Assembly: GCF_921293095.1 (NCBI RefSeq)
Contig: NC_060251.1
Coordinates: forward strand, 61,335,585-61,399,584
Direction of reading: 5' to 3'
DNA from: Ischnura elegans
Lineage: Eukaryota; Arthropoda; Insecta; Odonata; Coenagrionidae
DNA: 64,000 nucleotides
Position numbers and translations under genes: made by a program. Below are positions 1-11,793 of the stretch, piece by piece. Each line of letters opens with the position of its first letter. Position 1 is the stretch's first letter. The notes beneath the pieces were generated by a model. It saw nothing but the letters and a program-made list of their open reading frames with translations. It was not told the DNA's origin and did not search any database.

Positions 1-2615
1 ATATCTAAGGCACTCGATGATTATATCTCTCTGCAAATACAATGATGCATTTGTATTCTAGGCCATTGCAACAATTTGGGTGAATTTCACTGAGTGGGTT
101 TTAAATTATTTAAGAATAAAGGAAGTGTTGCGTTCACGCAACGTTGGGAGAACCCCGGTAATGTAGGTAAACGGCGCGCCGCCGCGGTAGTCATTTAGAG
201 TGTTTCTTTTTGGACTGAAAAATGAAATGCTTATCAAGAATATGTTACCTTTTAAGGGTGAAACTTTAGTTTTAGGCAATTGTACAGTATTTTAGTCCTA
301 CATATACATCTACATAAGTGTTGAAGTGTCCTTACTAGAATGTTTGGCAGGTGGTGAGTTTTCAACGAGTTGTGACTGTTAGATGTTTTTAACGTCACAT
401 ATAAAGCAAGATTAAATCAGCGTTTACTTGCGCTTTAGTGGGAATTTACTGTGACCTCTACTGTGAAAGGTGCATAAAAACTTTGCTATAGAGTTTTCCA
501 GAAAAATGTCCAGATTTCTGTAGGGGTCTGCAATGCCAAGATATACTGGCATCCTAAGGTAAGAACGATCTGCTTACCACAGTTGACAAGCAAGTATCCT
601 AAAAGCAAGTGAGTATGTGAGGGTTAGCAAATAGATCGTAAAGTTGTATTTACATGGTGTTGTTGACTAGGATTCAAAGGGAAGGTAGTGGGAGGGTAAA
701 ATGCATAGTTAGGCTGGGCGGGGATATCCCGGCACCAATGGGTCTCCGTGCACAGCGGGGGTTGGCGAGTGAGCAAAATGAATGGAGAGATATGAGGGAT
801 CACACTATCGCAGTATTTTCTGAGAAATTCATGCCCACTGGCCGCTGACGATAATGAGCTGGTAAGGCTCCAAATGAGGGCGCAGGCCATTTCGAAAGAA
901 ATTATTTGAGAACTATGAGTGACGATGAATGCACTGGGATTCCAAGAAAAATATTTCTTGGTATATTGACTCAGGTAAAGGGCTTTATGGGTATTACGGT
1001 ATCTAGAAGGGGAAATGTTCTGTCCCACCTGCTTTTACTATATCTGTGGTTGTCTGCTGCACAATTGTTCCCTCCAAATGACCTGAACCCACCATTGCAG
1101 CCTGAGTTGCTCACTATCGCCAGTGATCATAGTGCGTTAAATTCTCGGAAAATATTACAATAGTGTGGTATTTCTTCCGTTCTGATGTTTAGTGGTTATC
1201 ACACCTTAGCTACAAAATATTACTGGAGTAAGGACGCTGATAAAGGCGTTCCTGGACAAGGGGGATAAGTTTTCCAAGATACGTCCATACTTTGCGAGCT
1301 CAACCAAATATTTCTACGGTTTGATGCAATTTCTCATAGATTATCTTTGACGAGAAGATGATGCCATATTTTGGCTGCCATTCCGTTAAAATGTATATAA
1401 GAGGAAAATCAGTAAGATTTGAGGTTAATTTGTGGAGAATGAAATCTTCCTTGGGAAAATTTTCCGTCTATAGATGAGCGTCTAAAAAAACTGATACCTC
1501 TTTGAGTTTAGTGGAAAGGGTTGTAGTTGGCCTGGCAAAAGTTATACAAGTTGCAAGGTATCACTTATTGTATTTTGAAAATAATTTCAAGTTATTTTTT
1601 ACTGATACTTTTGTCTCAAATGGGATTTTTCCCAATTATGACTAAAGAATCCCTTGTAGTGTGAGAGAAAACAGAGTCGCAAGTTGCCTTCCTCGCACTC
1701 AAAAGGAACTGTCCAAGGGAAAGTAAGGTTGTTTTGATTGTATGATCGGTAAAAAGAATGCGTTATTCATTGAGTTGGCTTGATATGTAACTAAATGTAT
1801 TACCAAATTTCGGTATATTGGATCCATTTGTAAATTTGAAATTGTAATTGGATCAACCATCAGTCAGGCATATTTTTGTTCAGAAATAGTGTTATGTTTC
1901 CCCAAAAAAAAGAAAAAGTGAAGGAGAAATTACTCATTTTCAATAGCAGACACTTTGTTACTTTCGCGATATAAAAATTCCTATTATTTCACCGGTTGCT
2001 TTATATTTTCTGTACTTTATAATGGTGTAACAGCCGAAACCGGTCAAATACTATAAATTTTTATGAATACTTTGTGGGTGACATATATTGTCTGTCATTG
2101 ATAATATGGAGCCTTCCACCGCGTACAAGCTTCAAATTTCGATGCAGGCAACTACCCTTATGGTAACTGAAATTGCCATAATATAGGACATAACGGAATA
2201 AATAGTTAGCGAAATGTAGTAATGAAAGACAAGGTTGGCCACAATATTGATCGTGACGTAAACATTCACGATGAAAATGACAAGTTTGTAGCAGCCAGAA
2301 AGTTAGTGATTACCAAAAGTGCAATATTCATCTACATACTGATTGCTCTACTAAATTTCATGAAAAATACGAAGTTTAATCAATATTTTCGGTTAATTAT
2401 ATGTTAGGGTTATAATCAAAAAGAATTATGTGCAAAAAGAAAAGAGTTCCGAAAAAAAGGCAAAACGGCTCATTTGACCAGGGGAACTCCCAACGGCAAA
2501 CTAAAAACAATAAAAATATAAAAATCGATAATTTGCCTTATGTAAGTCTGTTTTATTGCTAATTTATCAAAATATTTGGAATTTTAAGGCTATTAGATGC
2601 TTGGGATTTAATGGG
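1..2615 (+). mobile_element. piggyBac-like DNA transposon, copy 1 (5' end outside window)
   Basis: This is the duplicate of the complete element at 22012-24854; its first 228 bases lie before the window. The 3' terminus reads ATGGG followed by TTAA (2616-2619), the target site of piggyBac elements. A palindromic motif GTTGCGTTCACGCAAC near 129-145 is an inverted copy of the motif just inside the 5' end of the complete copy. The interior carries a broken transposase. The element lies in what appears to be the intron upstream of the exon at 2731. Confidence 0.85.
850..1960 (+). pseudogene. piggyBac transposase remnant, copy 1
   Basis: Reading across frameshifts on the plus strand gives a run of piggyBac transposase hallmarks in the right order. 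These are YYWSKDADKG near 1218-1247, DKFSKIRPYF near 1255-1285, DEKMMPYFGCHSVKM near 1349-1393 followed by YIRGKSVRF, and RENRVASC near 1662-1686, the counterpart of the family's conserved I-R-x-N-R segment. Several stops and frameshifts (for example after 1345 and around 1475) make it non-functional. The LYFENNF segment seems to have lost the usual Asp of the family's FDN motif. The minus-strand ORF at 624-1028 is an antisense artefact of this remnant. Confidence 0.8.
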
Positions 2616-2619
2616 TTAA

Positions 2620-2730
2620 ATGAATTGCCTCAGGAATGCGTGTCCCCCTGTGCCCCCCTTTCTAAGCAGTTGACCACTTTAGACATAAGCTCAACATAAT
2701 CCATATCGAACGCTTCCTTCTTCATCGCAG
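2620..2730 (+). promoter_or_regulatory. Intron end and splice acceptor of the long exon (copy 1)
   Basis: The sequence just before the exon ends in a pyrimidine-rich tract, CTTCCTTCTTCATCGCAG, immediately followed by ATG. The same acceptor layout occurs before the exons at 5562, 19209, 24970 and 27782, so the ATG is probably the first codon of an exon and not necessarily a translation start. The flanking sequence resembles the corresponding intron ends in the other copies. Confidence 0.7.
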
Positions 2731-4548
2731 ATGCCTCGTAAGGACTACGGCAATGCATGGGAAGGAGAAGAAAGATCACATCATTCCCGCACCCATTGCC
2801 GTAAACACAACATACCATCCATGGAGAAAACAAACCACTCCCAACGAAGAACTGAACATCTAAATGGAAAAGTAGCTGATGAAACTCAGCCGCGAGGAAG
2901 ACAGCGGAGAGATACAGCAGATATGGCTGCCTATCTGCAAAAGTACGAACAAATGGATCGCGATTTGAAAATTCTCGAGAAGAAGAGGAAATCTATGATA
3001 ACGGCATACAAAGAAGGGCTGCAGAAAATATCTAACCCAAATATTCCACTCCAAAGTGTATGGATGCCACTTCGCAGCGAACTAGATGACATCACGCGCG
3101 AGATAAATACGTTAAAATTAGAACTATCTCAATGGGATCAATATTATGGAATAGATGTCAAAAAAGATATTCACCCTTGTCAACCTGTGATTGTACACAA
3201 ATCTGTGATTGTGACACAAACTCCTGTCTTCGCTAGTGAAAGCTCGCCTGGTGACAAAAACCGTCTTCCCATGCCGGATGAGAAGGAAAGAGGAGGACAC
3301 GACAATAGAAGTGGTAACACCAACGTTCGTCCAGATGCCGAAGGTAATGAAGCAAATTTTGCCAAAAGAGAACGTGTTCAAGACCATCCAGAAACTTTGG
3401 CAAAGGGAAAGGCTCACAAAAATGGGAACCTTACGGGCGATGTTGCAAATGACGGCACTTATTACGGAAACTATCAAGATCATCCACCTGAGAGTAAAAT
3501 AATTGGAAGAAAAAATGACTCTGGTGCCGAGAATCATTCCTTAAATGGGAACGTTAACGGAATTAATGCATATCACTTCTCAGCAGAGCCACTTCATGAC
3601 ATGGAATATTCTCTAATGCCGCCTAAAAAACAAATTTTGTGCAATAACATTAAAACGGGATGCAATGACGCTTTCGGCCATGGTGAAGGTGATTCATTTA
3701 AGCCAACGTATATCCCATCAGAACCCGTCGACGCCAACAACCTTCCTCATAAGTTGGCTGAATACGATAGAAAGAAATGGGACAATAGAATGGACAACGA
3801 AAAACCATGTCAACATACCGAAGATGATTCTATAAATATAAACTTCATTCCATCACAAAACACCAGAGCCTCCTACCATACTCTTGAGCCGACTCAGCGG
3901 ATGGAATATAGGACCCACAGAATGGATCGCAAGAACCCTCATCTTCACAAAGAAGGTGCCTTTATGAACGAAAACTACGTTCCATCGCAATCACGTAGAG
4001 CCTTCCATGATGCTTATGAGCAATCTGAGCAGATGCAATTCTGTACCCACGGATTGGACGTGAAGAAAAATCGCTCTAAAGCTGAAAATGACATCAGGCA
4101 TCCATGCCAACATGGACCCAAACAAGAACGGGAACATCGGAAAGGTGCGATGCCTGGAGTCAGATTTGCAACTGATCCACCACCACCAAGGCGACCCGCA
4201 GAAAATCTGGGAATCTCAGAAATGCCGTTGGATTATCTCCTGGAGCTGGTGGACCGGGCTTGGAGAGGCGAGGCAATTGAGGAAATTGAGATACTGCAGG
4301 AAAGCGTTCACGAGGATATGAAAGAGGAGCCCGAAAACGAATGGCTGTGGGAACAGCCCGACCCCCTTATAATAAGAGGGGCCCTACTACATAGGTTGAC
4401 GGAGACAATCATCAACGAAATGGGGCGACAGGAGCATAAAGAGTTCCACCCGCTACAGACGACCCTTTCCCGCCAATACTTCGGCCTTTCTTCACCTGGA
4501 TATAAGTGCTCCTGCCACTCTAACCACCAAATGCATTCTTCCCAAAAT
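2731..4548 (+). CDS. Long repeated exon (606 codons), copy 1, family unknown
   Basis: The open frame begins at the first base after a splice acceptor and runs 606 codons to a strong donor, AAAAT|GTAAGT, at 4548/4549. The frame stays open only to a stop at 4558-4560 if unspliced. Both ends are phase 0. Residues 1-60 are basic and polar. About 65-145 is a predicted coiled coil (MDRDLKILEKKRK, LRSELDDITREIN). About 320-460 holds three ~45-residue repeats, each with a (Y/F)(I/V)PS motif near residues 325, 372 and 416. About 478-600 is a more conserved-looking module with a PPPPRRPAENLGIS stretch, an acidic amphipathic segment, HRLTETIINEMGRQEH and a CSCHS cysteine motif. I recognise no catalytic domain, signal peptide or membrane span. 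It differs from the copy at 24970 by about a dozen amino acids. Its first exon would be outside the window. Confidence 0.72.
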
Positions 4549-5561
4549 GTAAGTAAATAATTCAAATTATATTAAAATACCTTTTCCGATGGTAAAGGGT
4601 TTGTTTCCTTTAAGTTACATGCTAATTATGCACAAGAGCGGGAATCTATTTCTGTCCTTGAGGCCGATATTGAAACGGTGAAAATCTAGATGCCGCGGTG
4701 GGAACACGAACAATAGTCTCCACTTCTATGAGTCCTTCCCATGTCTTAACTTTCTTCTAATCATAAGCCATGAATAACTATTATTCATGTATCAAAGATT
4801 CAATTTTTGTGAGAATACTCCACATGAAAAGGAAATAGATCACAAAAACATTTGAATGACCCCTTATTTCTAAAAGCACATTAAAAGGCGTAGCCAAAAC
4901 AATTAGTTCGAGGGGCAAATACAGGGAGGGCCAGGGGGGTTGAACCACCCTCGGGGGAATATATGAAGACATTTGTCTCTAGTAATCGTATTTTATACTA
5001 TTTTGACACTTAAAATTACTCAATAATTCGGTCGTCGGGAAGATGTTTGGCTTAAACATATTGATGGAGTACAAACAGTTTGAGGGTTCTAGGTGAACCC
5101 GTCGAAGGATACAACGCACCGGGGCCGGGAACTAAGCCAGTAGCTTATTCGCCCCGACACCCGGGGAGGGGAAGGAAGGGAAGGAAAAACGATAGAGGCG
5201 CCGCCAGGACGGGAGCCCGCCGACAACTCTGGGAATGGATAGGTTCGAAAAGCCCGGGCCGAGGGAAAAAAACCCCAACGCTATAGAAGCGAAGGGGGCC
5301 CCACTATTAGCTAAACCAAGGGTAAGCAATTATTTTTCTAGCGGTCCTAGTGGATTTTCCTTCGAGGAAGAAAAACCAATCGATCGAATCGCTAGATATT
5401 GCTGGAGAACAATAAATTTGTCTTATAGGTCAATTTTGTTCTGCTAAATGAATTGTCATAGGGGGTGCGTATACCCCCTGTGCCCCCCCTGGTTAAGCCT
5501 CTGACCATTTTTTATATAAGCTAAAATATTTCCATAACGAACGCTTCCTTCTTCATCGCAG
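4549..5561 (+). other. Probable intron between long and terminal exons, copy 1
   Basis: A 1013-bp interval starts with GTAAGT and ends with a pyrimidine tract plus CAG. It is homologous over most of its length to 18122-19208, to 26788-27781, and to 21027-24969 once the piggyBac element is removed. It includes a GC-rich block around 5110-5310 that recurs in every copy. I see no coding sequence in it; short ORFs here are not conserved as proteins. Confidence 0.65.
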
Positions 5562-6035
5562 ATGACTCGTAAGGATTACGGCAATGCATGGGAAGGAGAC
5601 GATAGAACACATCATTCCCGCACCCATTGCCGTAAACAGAACATACCACCCATGGTGGAGACAAACCACTCCCAACGCAGAACTGAACATCCGGATGGAA
5701 ATGTAGCTGATGAAACTCGGCCGCGAGGAAGACAGCGGAGAGATACAGCAGATATGGCTGCCTATCTGCTAAAGTACGAAGAAATGGATCGCGATTTGAA
5801 AATTCTCGAGAAGAAGAGGAAATCTATGATATCGGCATACAATGAAGGGCTGCAGAAAATATCCAACCCAAATATTCCACTCCAAAGTGAATGGATGCCA
5901 CTTCGCAGCGAACTGGATGACATCACGCGCGAGATAAATATGTTCAAATTAGAACTTTCTCAATTGGATCAATATTATGGAAAAGATATCAAAAAAGATA
6001 TTCACTCTCGTCAACCTGTGAGACAATATAACTAG
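5562..6035 (+). CDS. Short terminal exon (157 codons), copy 1
   Basis: The frame starts with ATG directly after an acceptor (TTCTTCATCGCAG) and closes with TAG at 6033-6035. It corresponds to residues 1-152 of the long exon: the basic polar start plus the coiled coil. It then leaves the shared sequence at QPVRQYN and stops. The same ending is kept at 27782-28255, and as QPVRQYY-stop in a decayed copy at 7841-7960, so this looks like a true C-terminus. The upstream exon ends in phase 0, so joining 4548 to 5562 keeps the frame. The cellular role is unknown. Confidence 0.68.
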   Translation: MTRKDYGNAWEGDDRTHHSRTHCRKQNIPPMVETNHSQRRTEHPDGNVADETRPRGRQRRDTADMAAYLLKYEEMDRDLKILEKKRKSMISAYNEGLQKISNPNIPLQSEWMPLRSELDDITREINMFKLELSQLDQYYGKDIKKDIHSRQPVRQYN

Positions 6036-6417
6036 TTTCACTGTCATCATGTAACAATAGGTAATCAAGTTCGAAATTATAATCTTTGTAAAATGAAAAA
6101 TTTTAGTTGCCACGAACCCTGATCATACCATGGCATTAAAAAAGTTTGTAAGAGTAGCAGGTCATTCATGATGAGCTCTACCAGCTCAAAAAATATTTCT
6201 CGAACGCTCTTATTTTGCTGATTTTTCAATTTTGTGTGTAAGTGTGATTTTTCCCTGCATGGCCATAGTGTTCTATATATGATGCATGTCACCAAAGGCA
6301 TCGTCACAACGTCACAATGGCATGCCAAATACCAAACTATGTTTCATTGGATGTACTTTGGAATACATTAAAATTTGACGACGTGGTTGGATATCTAATT
6401 GTATTGCATTATATTAT
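6036..6417 (+). other. 3' flank of terminal exon, copy 1
   Basis: This non-coding sequence is conserved with 28256-28640 and probably includes the 3' UTR of the preceding exon. I see no clear AATAAA polyadenylation signal, only an ATTAAA-like hexamer near 6368. The duplicated block ends here. Confidence 0.4.
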
Positions 6418-7619
6418 TTTACCCTCAGTTTACCCATTTCAATAAGTTTCACTTTAAATCTTTATCCACGATAATTAAGCGTGAATGACGCGACTAATAT
6501 TCATGTACTTGTTCAGGGATGCCGCAATAGACGGCACAAATTATAGCTCTCGGACGTAATCATTTTCAGATGTCATCATAGTTCCGATTTCAATCATATT
6601 TTTTCCATTGAGTTACCCATCATTGGACACTTACGTCGAATGAGCAGCAGCCAATCGAAGCTCGACAACAAGTGCATTTTCTGGTGACTTTATCGAGCTC
6701 ATTGAGAACAACTATAGTATATATTTAGGAAGCCTTAAATGACAGAGTGATATAGAGAAGGATGGTTTACGCAATATTTCCTCAAGGGGTCTGCATTGAG
6801 GAGTCTCAATGCCATTCCGTAAACGGCTGATTTCTGTTGCCACTGCGGACGCATTTTAATCTGTTTTCAAAAATATCCGTGGCTCTGTGGTGTGTGTTAC
6901 GCGATCCTCTTTCATCCAATATTTTGCAGTACAAAGTTTGTCAATGCGAGCTACAGCATTGAAAAATAACAAATTTGACAGAACACATCATCATGGGCGT
7001 ACCCAGCGGGGGGAGGTCCAGTAGGGGGAAGCTGCCCTCCCCCCCCCCTATAAGTAAAAGTAAATTTAGTTCAAAACAAAATTTTTTTAAATAAATTTTC
7101 ATCAGGAAATCAAGGAAAAGTTATATTAGTGCAGGGGAATGGAAATTTTACACTTGTAAAATGTTTTTTCGCCTATGCTAGCTGCCCAGCGGAACCGTGA
7201 TGATTGTCAATAATTTTTTCCTGGGAAAATATATTCCAGGCATATTTTCACGAAGCCATCCCATAATGATAAAAAAAGGTTTACTGTGTTCGTTTGCGAT
7301 AGTTTATTTTAGCGTAACAACCGAATATTTATCCAAAAAATTATCATTTACTCCTAAGGGATTATCAATGTTTTGGTCAAATTGGGCGTGGCTATCCTAC
7401 CCAAGCACACCCATTCCGGCCAAACTTCGCTCCACGCTCGAAACCAGTGGTTCCCCCTCCAGTATATTTACCTACAACCTCCGTGGCGATAATATATTTA
7501 GAGGACGACATGAGGATCCTCTTTTAATATTCGTGCTTTCCCAAGTCAAAGAAAATCATAACTGCAATGCGTGAATAAGTGAACTGAAGTACCCTGGATC
7601 GCCATCGGGTCAGGAAATT
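6418..7619. other. Intergenic, repeat-derived sequence
   Basis: No gene was recognised. A segment at about 6995-7190 starts GGGCGTACCCAGCGGGG and ends near GCCTATGCTAGCTGCCC, which looks like the ends of a decayed interspersed element. The open frame at 7197-7574 has no protein-like composition or homologue I can name. Confidence 0.4.
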
Positions 7620-7741
7620 CATTACTGACGACGTTTCGTTGTCCAACTCGGCCATAGTCCCATGGCCTATTAACGTTAGTTTTCACTCAATAGCCTTGAG
7701 GACTATGGCCGAGTCGGACAAACGAAACGTCGGTAGTAATG
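7620..7741. repeat. Foldback (hairpin) repeat with ~41-bp arms
   Basis: The left arm 7620-7660 and right arm 7700-7741 are inverted copies with only a few differences, both built around ACTCGGCCATAGTCC or its complement, separated by about 39 bp. The size and structure suggest a small foldback or MITE insertion, or the terminal part of one. Confidence 0.75.
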
Positions 7742-7837
7742 CAGTAGCTGACACGGTGTCGATCCCGAGAACACTCCACGGAATCTATTCGCCGGGAATG
7801 GACCAAATCATAGCTGAAATTATGACTGGATGATATT

Positions 7838-8005
7838 ATGGACGACGTCACGCGCAGGATAAATATGATAAGATTACATCAATCTCAAATGGATAGATAT
7901 TATGGAATCGATATCCAAAATATTATTCACTCACGTCAACCAGTGAGGCAATATTATTAGTTTCGATGTTCTTATGTCGCAATAGGTTATCAAGTCCAAA
8001 ATTAT
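7838..8005 (+). pseudogene. Decayed copy of the short terminal exon
   Basis: Codons 7841-7960 read DDVTRRINMI, then SQMDRYYGID and HSRQPVRQYY followed by a stop. They match the end of the exons at 5562-6035 and 27782-28255. Homology continues past the stop to about 8005 (AATAGGTTATCAAGTCCAAA). The 5' part of the exon is missing or unrecognisable. This is a third, much older member of the terminal-exon family. Confidence 0.8.
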
Positions 8006-8025
8006 ATTCTCTATAGTACTCCACT

Positions 8026-8320
8026 CAGGGGCGCAGGTAGGAATGAAGGCTGGGGGGATTGGGTGCAACTATTACCAAGGTGTGTGGAGGTATGGTATAC
8101 CCACCAGGATAAGCGTTAGGTGCGAGATTAATAAATTGCGCAATTTTAAGATAATTGGCTCAAAATGGCTAGATTTACGGCTTTCTGAGGAATATTACAC
8201 TACTTCGTTCACTATTCTATATTAATATCAATTCAATTAAGTAAAATGGATTAAAATTAAAAACTTCTCTGAGCTCTAGGAGGGGGTTTATCCCACTAAC
8301 CCCCTCTCGCTTAGCCTCTG
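8026..8320. repeat. hAT-type MITE-like repeat (relative at 41809-42095)
   Basis: It begins CAGGGGCGCAGG, ends CTTAGCCTCTG, and aligns along its length with 41809-42095. Shared segments include GAGGTATGG, ACCCACCAGG, GGTTCAAAATGG-like text and the pyrimidine-rich tail. No target duplication is visible here, so it may be an old or rearranged copy. The open frame at 8043-8225 lies inside it and is not a gene. Confidence 0.7.
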
Positions 8321-8409
8321 ATTGTATTCAACTTTGTGGAAGTTAATTCTAGGATTTCAAAATAAAATTGTATTTATCCACCAATTGAATCTCGCGTTAC
8401 AACTAACAT

Positions 8410-8478
8410 CGACGCAACGGCGTCTTCATCATACACCAAAATATGATGAATGTACCTGATGAAGATGCCGCCTCGTCG
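8410..8478. repeat. Short foldback repeat
   Basis: Arms 8410-8431 and 8457-8478 are imperfect inverted copies (CGACGCAACGGCGTCTTC against GAAGATGCCGCCTCGTCG). This is probably the terminus of a decayed transposon. Confidence 0.5.
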
Positions 8479-9085
8479 AAACTAGTCGTACCGCGTACAT
8501 GAATTGGCGGAAAAATACATACTTTCCTTTTCACTGCCCAGACTCAACCATTGGCCATCACACGTCATGAGCTTTGAAATGCAAAATGAAGGAATATACA
8601 AGGGCCACCAAGAATAGACAATATCACCTATCCGCCATCGTCGAGCATGTTTGGGAAGGACAAACGCAAAAGGCTTCGAAAATGCTTTACTCATTGCTAA
8701 AGAGAAGTATTACTATCAACGACTCATGCGAGAGGCTATCTAATTAGACAAAAAACACGTAATTTCAAAAGGGAGGATAGCTAATCTTTCTCCAACTCCT
8801 CGATGAAACTCGTCCACAAATCGACCAGTTAACAAGCACCTGCCCGAAACGAAGGATTATGTAAGACGGGAAAAAAATTGCAACCGAAACTTCAAGCCTG
8901 AAGCCGCCAGCTGCAATGCCGACGAAACTGTCATGGCAAAAATGAATGGACGCGGAGGACAACCCGAAAGCCAAGCTGCGAGTAAACTCCGTTGTATTCC
9001 CCACACTATTTAATAAAGACTCGACCGGTTTCAACCTTTTCAGGTCATTATCTTATGTCAGATGAGAATTATGATTCTTTTTTTT

Positions 9086-9323
9086 TTCAATTACTCCATA
9101 CTTCAAATAGGAGTTGTATCAGATACTAAATTATCATCGACCAAAATGATCGTTGGAATCTTCTCACAATCAATCCGCAAGCTTGTGGTATTACCACTCT
9201 CTTAAAGTAAGGTCTTATGCCTGACATCGGTGGAAGACAATTTTTTTAAAATACTTAACTCGCGAAGGAGCTGATTCATTCCACATTGGCTCAAAATTCA
9301 CCATTATACATAGCATACGATGA
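9086..9323. repeat. Dispersed direct repeat, copy a (copy b at 10721)
   Basis: It aligns with 10721-10952 in the same orientation. Shared pieces include CATCGACCAAAATGA, TAAGGTCTTA, GGAGCTGATT, TTGGCTCAAAAT and TAGCATACGAT, with many substitutions and small indels between them. This is an unclassified old repeat family. Confidence 0.65.
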
Positions 9324-10720
9324 AGAAAGAAAAGGAGTAGGTAAACCGCATTCAATACTATACATATAGATTACTGAAAACCGAATAAATAAAGAAATTT
9401 CAACGTGAGGGAATGAGGTGAGGCTAGATATATTAGCAAAATGTTTTATTTAAACCCGGATAAATCTAAATGAAAAACCCCTGATTAAAAATCTTCTTAT
9501 CAAGGTTCAAGCATTCTCATGACTCATCTACACGTCGCTGCATCGGTGAGTCCTGGTTCTTATTAAAATCACGCAAGCATTCATAAAATGAATTTCACCC
9601 ATAGCTATTGTATTTCACTCCGTCCGTAATAGGGAAGTTTCCTTCATCAAAGAAAACGAAAGGCATTCATTGCGATTCGTTACCCACCATTAGTGTATTA
9701 ATCATATACCAATTATTTGGTTTTGGAAATCCCAGTTCAAACGAATGGCAATGGTCAATGTTAACCTCTTTGGAATGAAATCTGTTGGGCGCCCATGCGA
9801 TGCCACTCCACGTGAAGTCACAGGCACCTAGACAAGTAGTCAGGAGTTTTACAGCTTCTGATTTTACCATCGCCTGTATGTGTCACTGAGCTCAAACATT
9901 TCTTAATAATCACCTATTAAAATTGCCTATGATGGGAAAATTTTCTTCGTTTGATAGGGTACTAATAACCCTTATTTAATGCCAGTGCTACCTGCAAGCA
10001 GAGTACTATAAACTTCCGCCATACTCGCCAGCAAGCAGCCTGCATCGTAGCGGCGATCGTGGCCTCGCACCAAGGTACCATCACACAGCAGCAACCAGAC
10101 GTCACACCGGCTTTTCCCAGCATTCATACTTAGCCGTCGCGTTTTCGCGCTCTTGAAAATTTTCACTTTTCATTTTATCGCGAAAAATAGATATCGTCAT
10201 TTTAAAAGCTAAAGGCGTGAAATATGTACTCCAGGATTAATATTCTTTTGATTTAGGCACTAAAAATAATACGAAAACACTCTAGTGGCCGGAATCCGAG
10301 AGACCTACAGAATTGCCGGACATGTCATACTTAAAACACATAGTGGACTTTATCGAAAACGATAACTAGCTTCCAGGGAAGCACTGAGTGACCTACTCCA
10401 GGCCGCCAGGCTGTAGGCTCCACGGTCAGGCGTCTTGAATATTACGATGATGCCCGTTAGCCGGTGCGTCAGCGAGTGAGGCCGAATTCGTAGCCTCATG
10501 GGCCGAGGAAGGTATTAGATAACGAAAAAATATTCCGACAGGTGTCGCGGTTAGTGGCAAATCCCTTACTGCCCTCTTTAGACCATAAAAGAAAATCCAC
10601 TACAGGGCGCGAATATCAAACATATATAGTTCTATTAATAACATCATTAAGACAAATTTGGTATTTTTAAAATCTTTCTTCCTTTACATCCTTAAAAGTT
10701 TCAGGAAAATTCAGTTATTT

Positions 10721-10952
10721 TTCAATTAGGCTCAACATCAAATAGGAGTTTAATCAGGTAATTAAGTCATCGACCAAAATGAAAATTAGAAGCTTGTCAC
10801 ACTTTATCAGCGATGTGGTGATATTCCCACCCTCTTATAGTAAGGTCTTAAAGAGGAAACCGGCGAAGGGCAATAAAAAAGTGCGTAAATAAAGAGGAGC
10901 TGATTTATTAATCATTGGCTCAAAATGTCATCTGGTTACGTAGCATACGATT
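10721..10952. repeat. Dispersed direct repeat, copy b
   Basis: The partner of 9086-9323. The pair is diverged and has no evident coding capacity. Confidence 0.65.
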
Positions 10953-11644
10953 GAGTTTAGTACCCGAGACTCCATGAAGCAAATACGTAGGAGCAGCTAC
11001 CTCACTGCTGCGATAATACTTACAACTCTTCATCATTCACACATTCGGGATTTTCTCTCGTGTTTTTATTCGCTCTGCATTCCTTAAAAATTCTCTCTTT
11101 TAGATAACTGCCTTTACCTTGGCTTTTGAAAAAATGCACTTTGTTTCAAATTATTGCGGCCCCTTCATACCAGTGCTCACCATGAAATTCTCTCCACACA
11201 TCCCTCTAACTTCACCTCAGCATTCTTTCCACCGTTTCATCACCGCTAGAATCTCCCATTGCTTTGAAAGCATTTTCGCTCTCATTCATCAAGATCCGCT
11301 AAAAATAATCAAGGGGATTTAGAACTAAAAGGGCAACGTTTTATTGAACAGTGCATGATACAGTCCAACAAAAGAATTTTTCACATATTAGCAGTGTTGA
11401 GATTCCAAAGAAGACAAAATAACATTGCGGTGAACAATTTCTTACCAACTCTGACACTAATGTAATTGATTAAATTTAATTTTTAAAAACCAATCCTCAA
11501 ACAGGAAGTGGAGTTTGATTCATAATTCCGTAAGCCCTATTCCAGCATATGTTTCCGCGACAAACTCAAAGACTGGCCAGAAGATGTTCGCAGCATCTCC
11601 GGCCACACCGTAGACATCAAATATTAAAAAGCACGAGGGAAGTC

Positions 11645-11776
11645 TGTTAAATATTGCATCTAAGAGATCTAATCTGTTTACTATTTACTGCGTTGAGATG
11701 AAGTAAAATAATATTGTCCTGTGGGTTGTGTGAAGTTATCAGTAAAATAATTAAAGAATCAGTGGAAGTTTCAACA
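11645..11776 (+). repeat. 5' LTR of the Copia element
   Basis: It starts TGTTAAATATTG and ends GAAGTTTCAACA, giving the TG...CA termini expected of an LTR, and is preceded by target duplication AAGTC. Confidence 0.93.
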
Positions 11777-11793
11777 GGTCATGGACCCAGGCG
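11777..11793 (+). promoter_or_regulatory. Primer-binding site
   Basis: Directly after the LTR the sequence is GGTCATGGACCCAG. It resembles the complement of the anticodon-arm region of initiator tRNA-Met, with two apparent mismatches. Priming from an internal tRNA-iMet fragment is known for Drosophila copia, so this fits the Copia assignment. Confidence 0.6.

Larger units (their letters stand above)
1..6417. repeat. Segmental duplication, copy 1 (partner 22240-28640)
   Basis: This block matches 22240-28640 almost base for base. The coordinate offset is 22239 through the piggyBac element and the long exon, and 22220 at the terminal exon because copy 2 has lost bases near 27503. It contains most of a piggyBac element, one long exon, an intron and one terminal exon. 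Homology fades near 6405-6417, exactly where an unrelated inverted-repeat element begins in the partner copy. The left limit is cut by the window edge. Identity is clearly high in both exons and introns, but I did not compute it. Confidence 0.93.
8479..11639. other. Gene-free stretch with dispersed repeats
   Basis: No supportable coding sequence. It contains the diverged direct-repeat pair listed separately (9086-9323 and 10721-10952) and a GACCGGTTTCAACC motif near 9020, typical of arthropod element ends. Short ORFs here (for example 8765-9034, 9667-9870, 9972-10166, 11119-11322) show no recognisable domain. Confidence 0.45.

Noticed and set aside
624..1028. 134-codon minus-strand ORF, present again at 22863-23267
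   Set aside because: It is antisense to the piggyBac transposase remnant. Its conservation is explained by the segmental duplication.
2222..2407. Plus-strand ORF near the piggyBac 3' end (longer in copy 2, 24461-24760)
   Set aside because: The copies disagree on the stop, it lies in the transposon's terminal region, and it shows no recognisable domain.
6015..6035. Possible GTGAGA splice donor in the short terminal exon
   Set aside because: The stop right after it is preserved in three copies of different age, which fits a terminal exon better.
7197..7574. 125-codon plus-strand ORF
   Set aside because: Unusual composition, no motifs, located in repeat-derived sequence.
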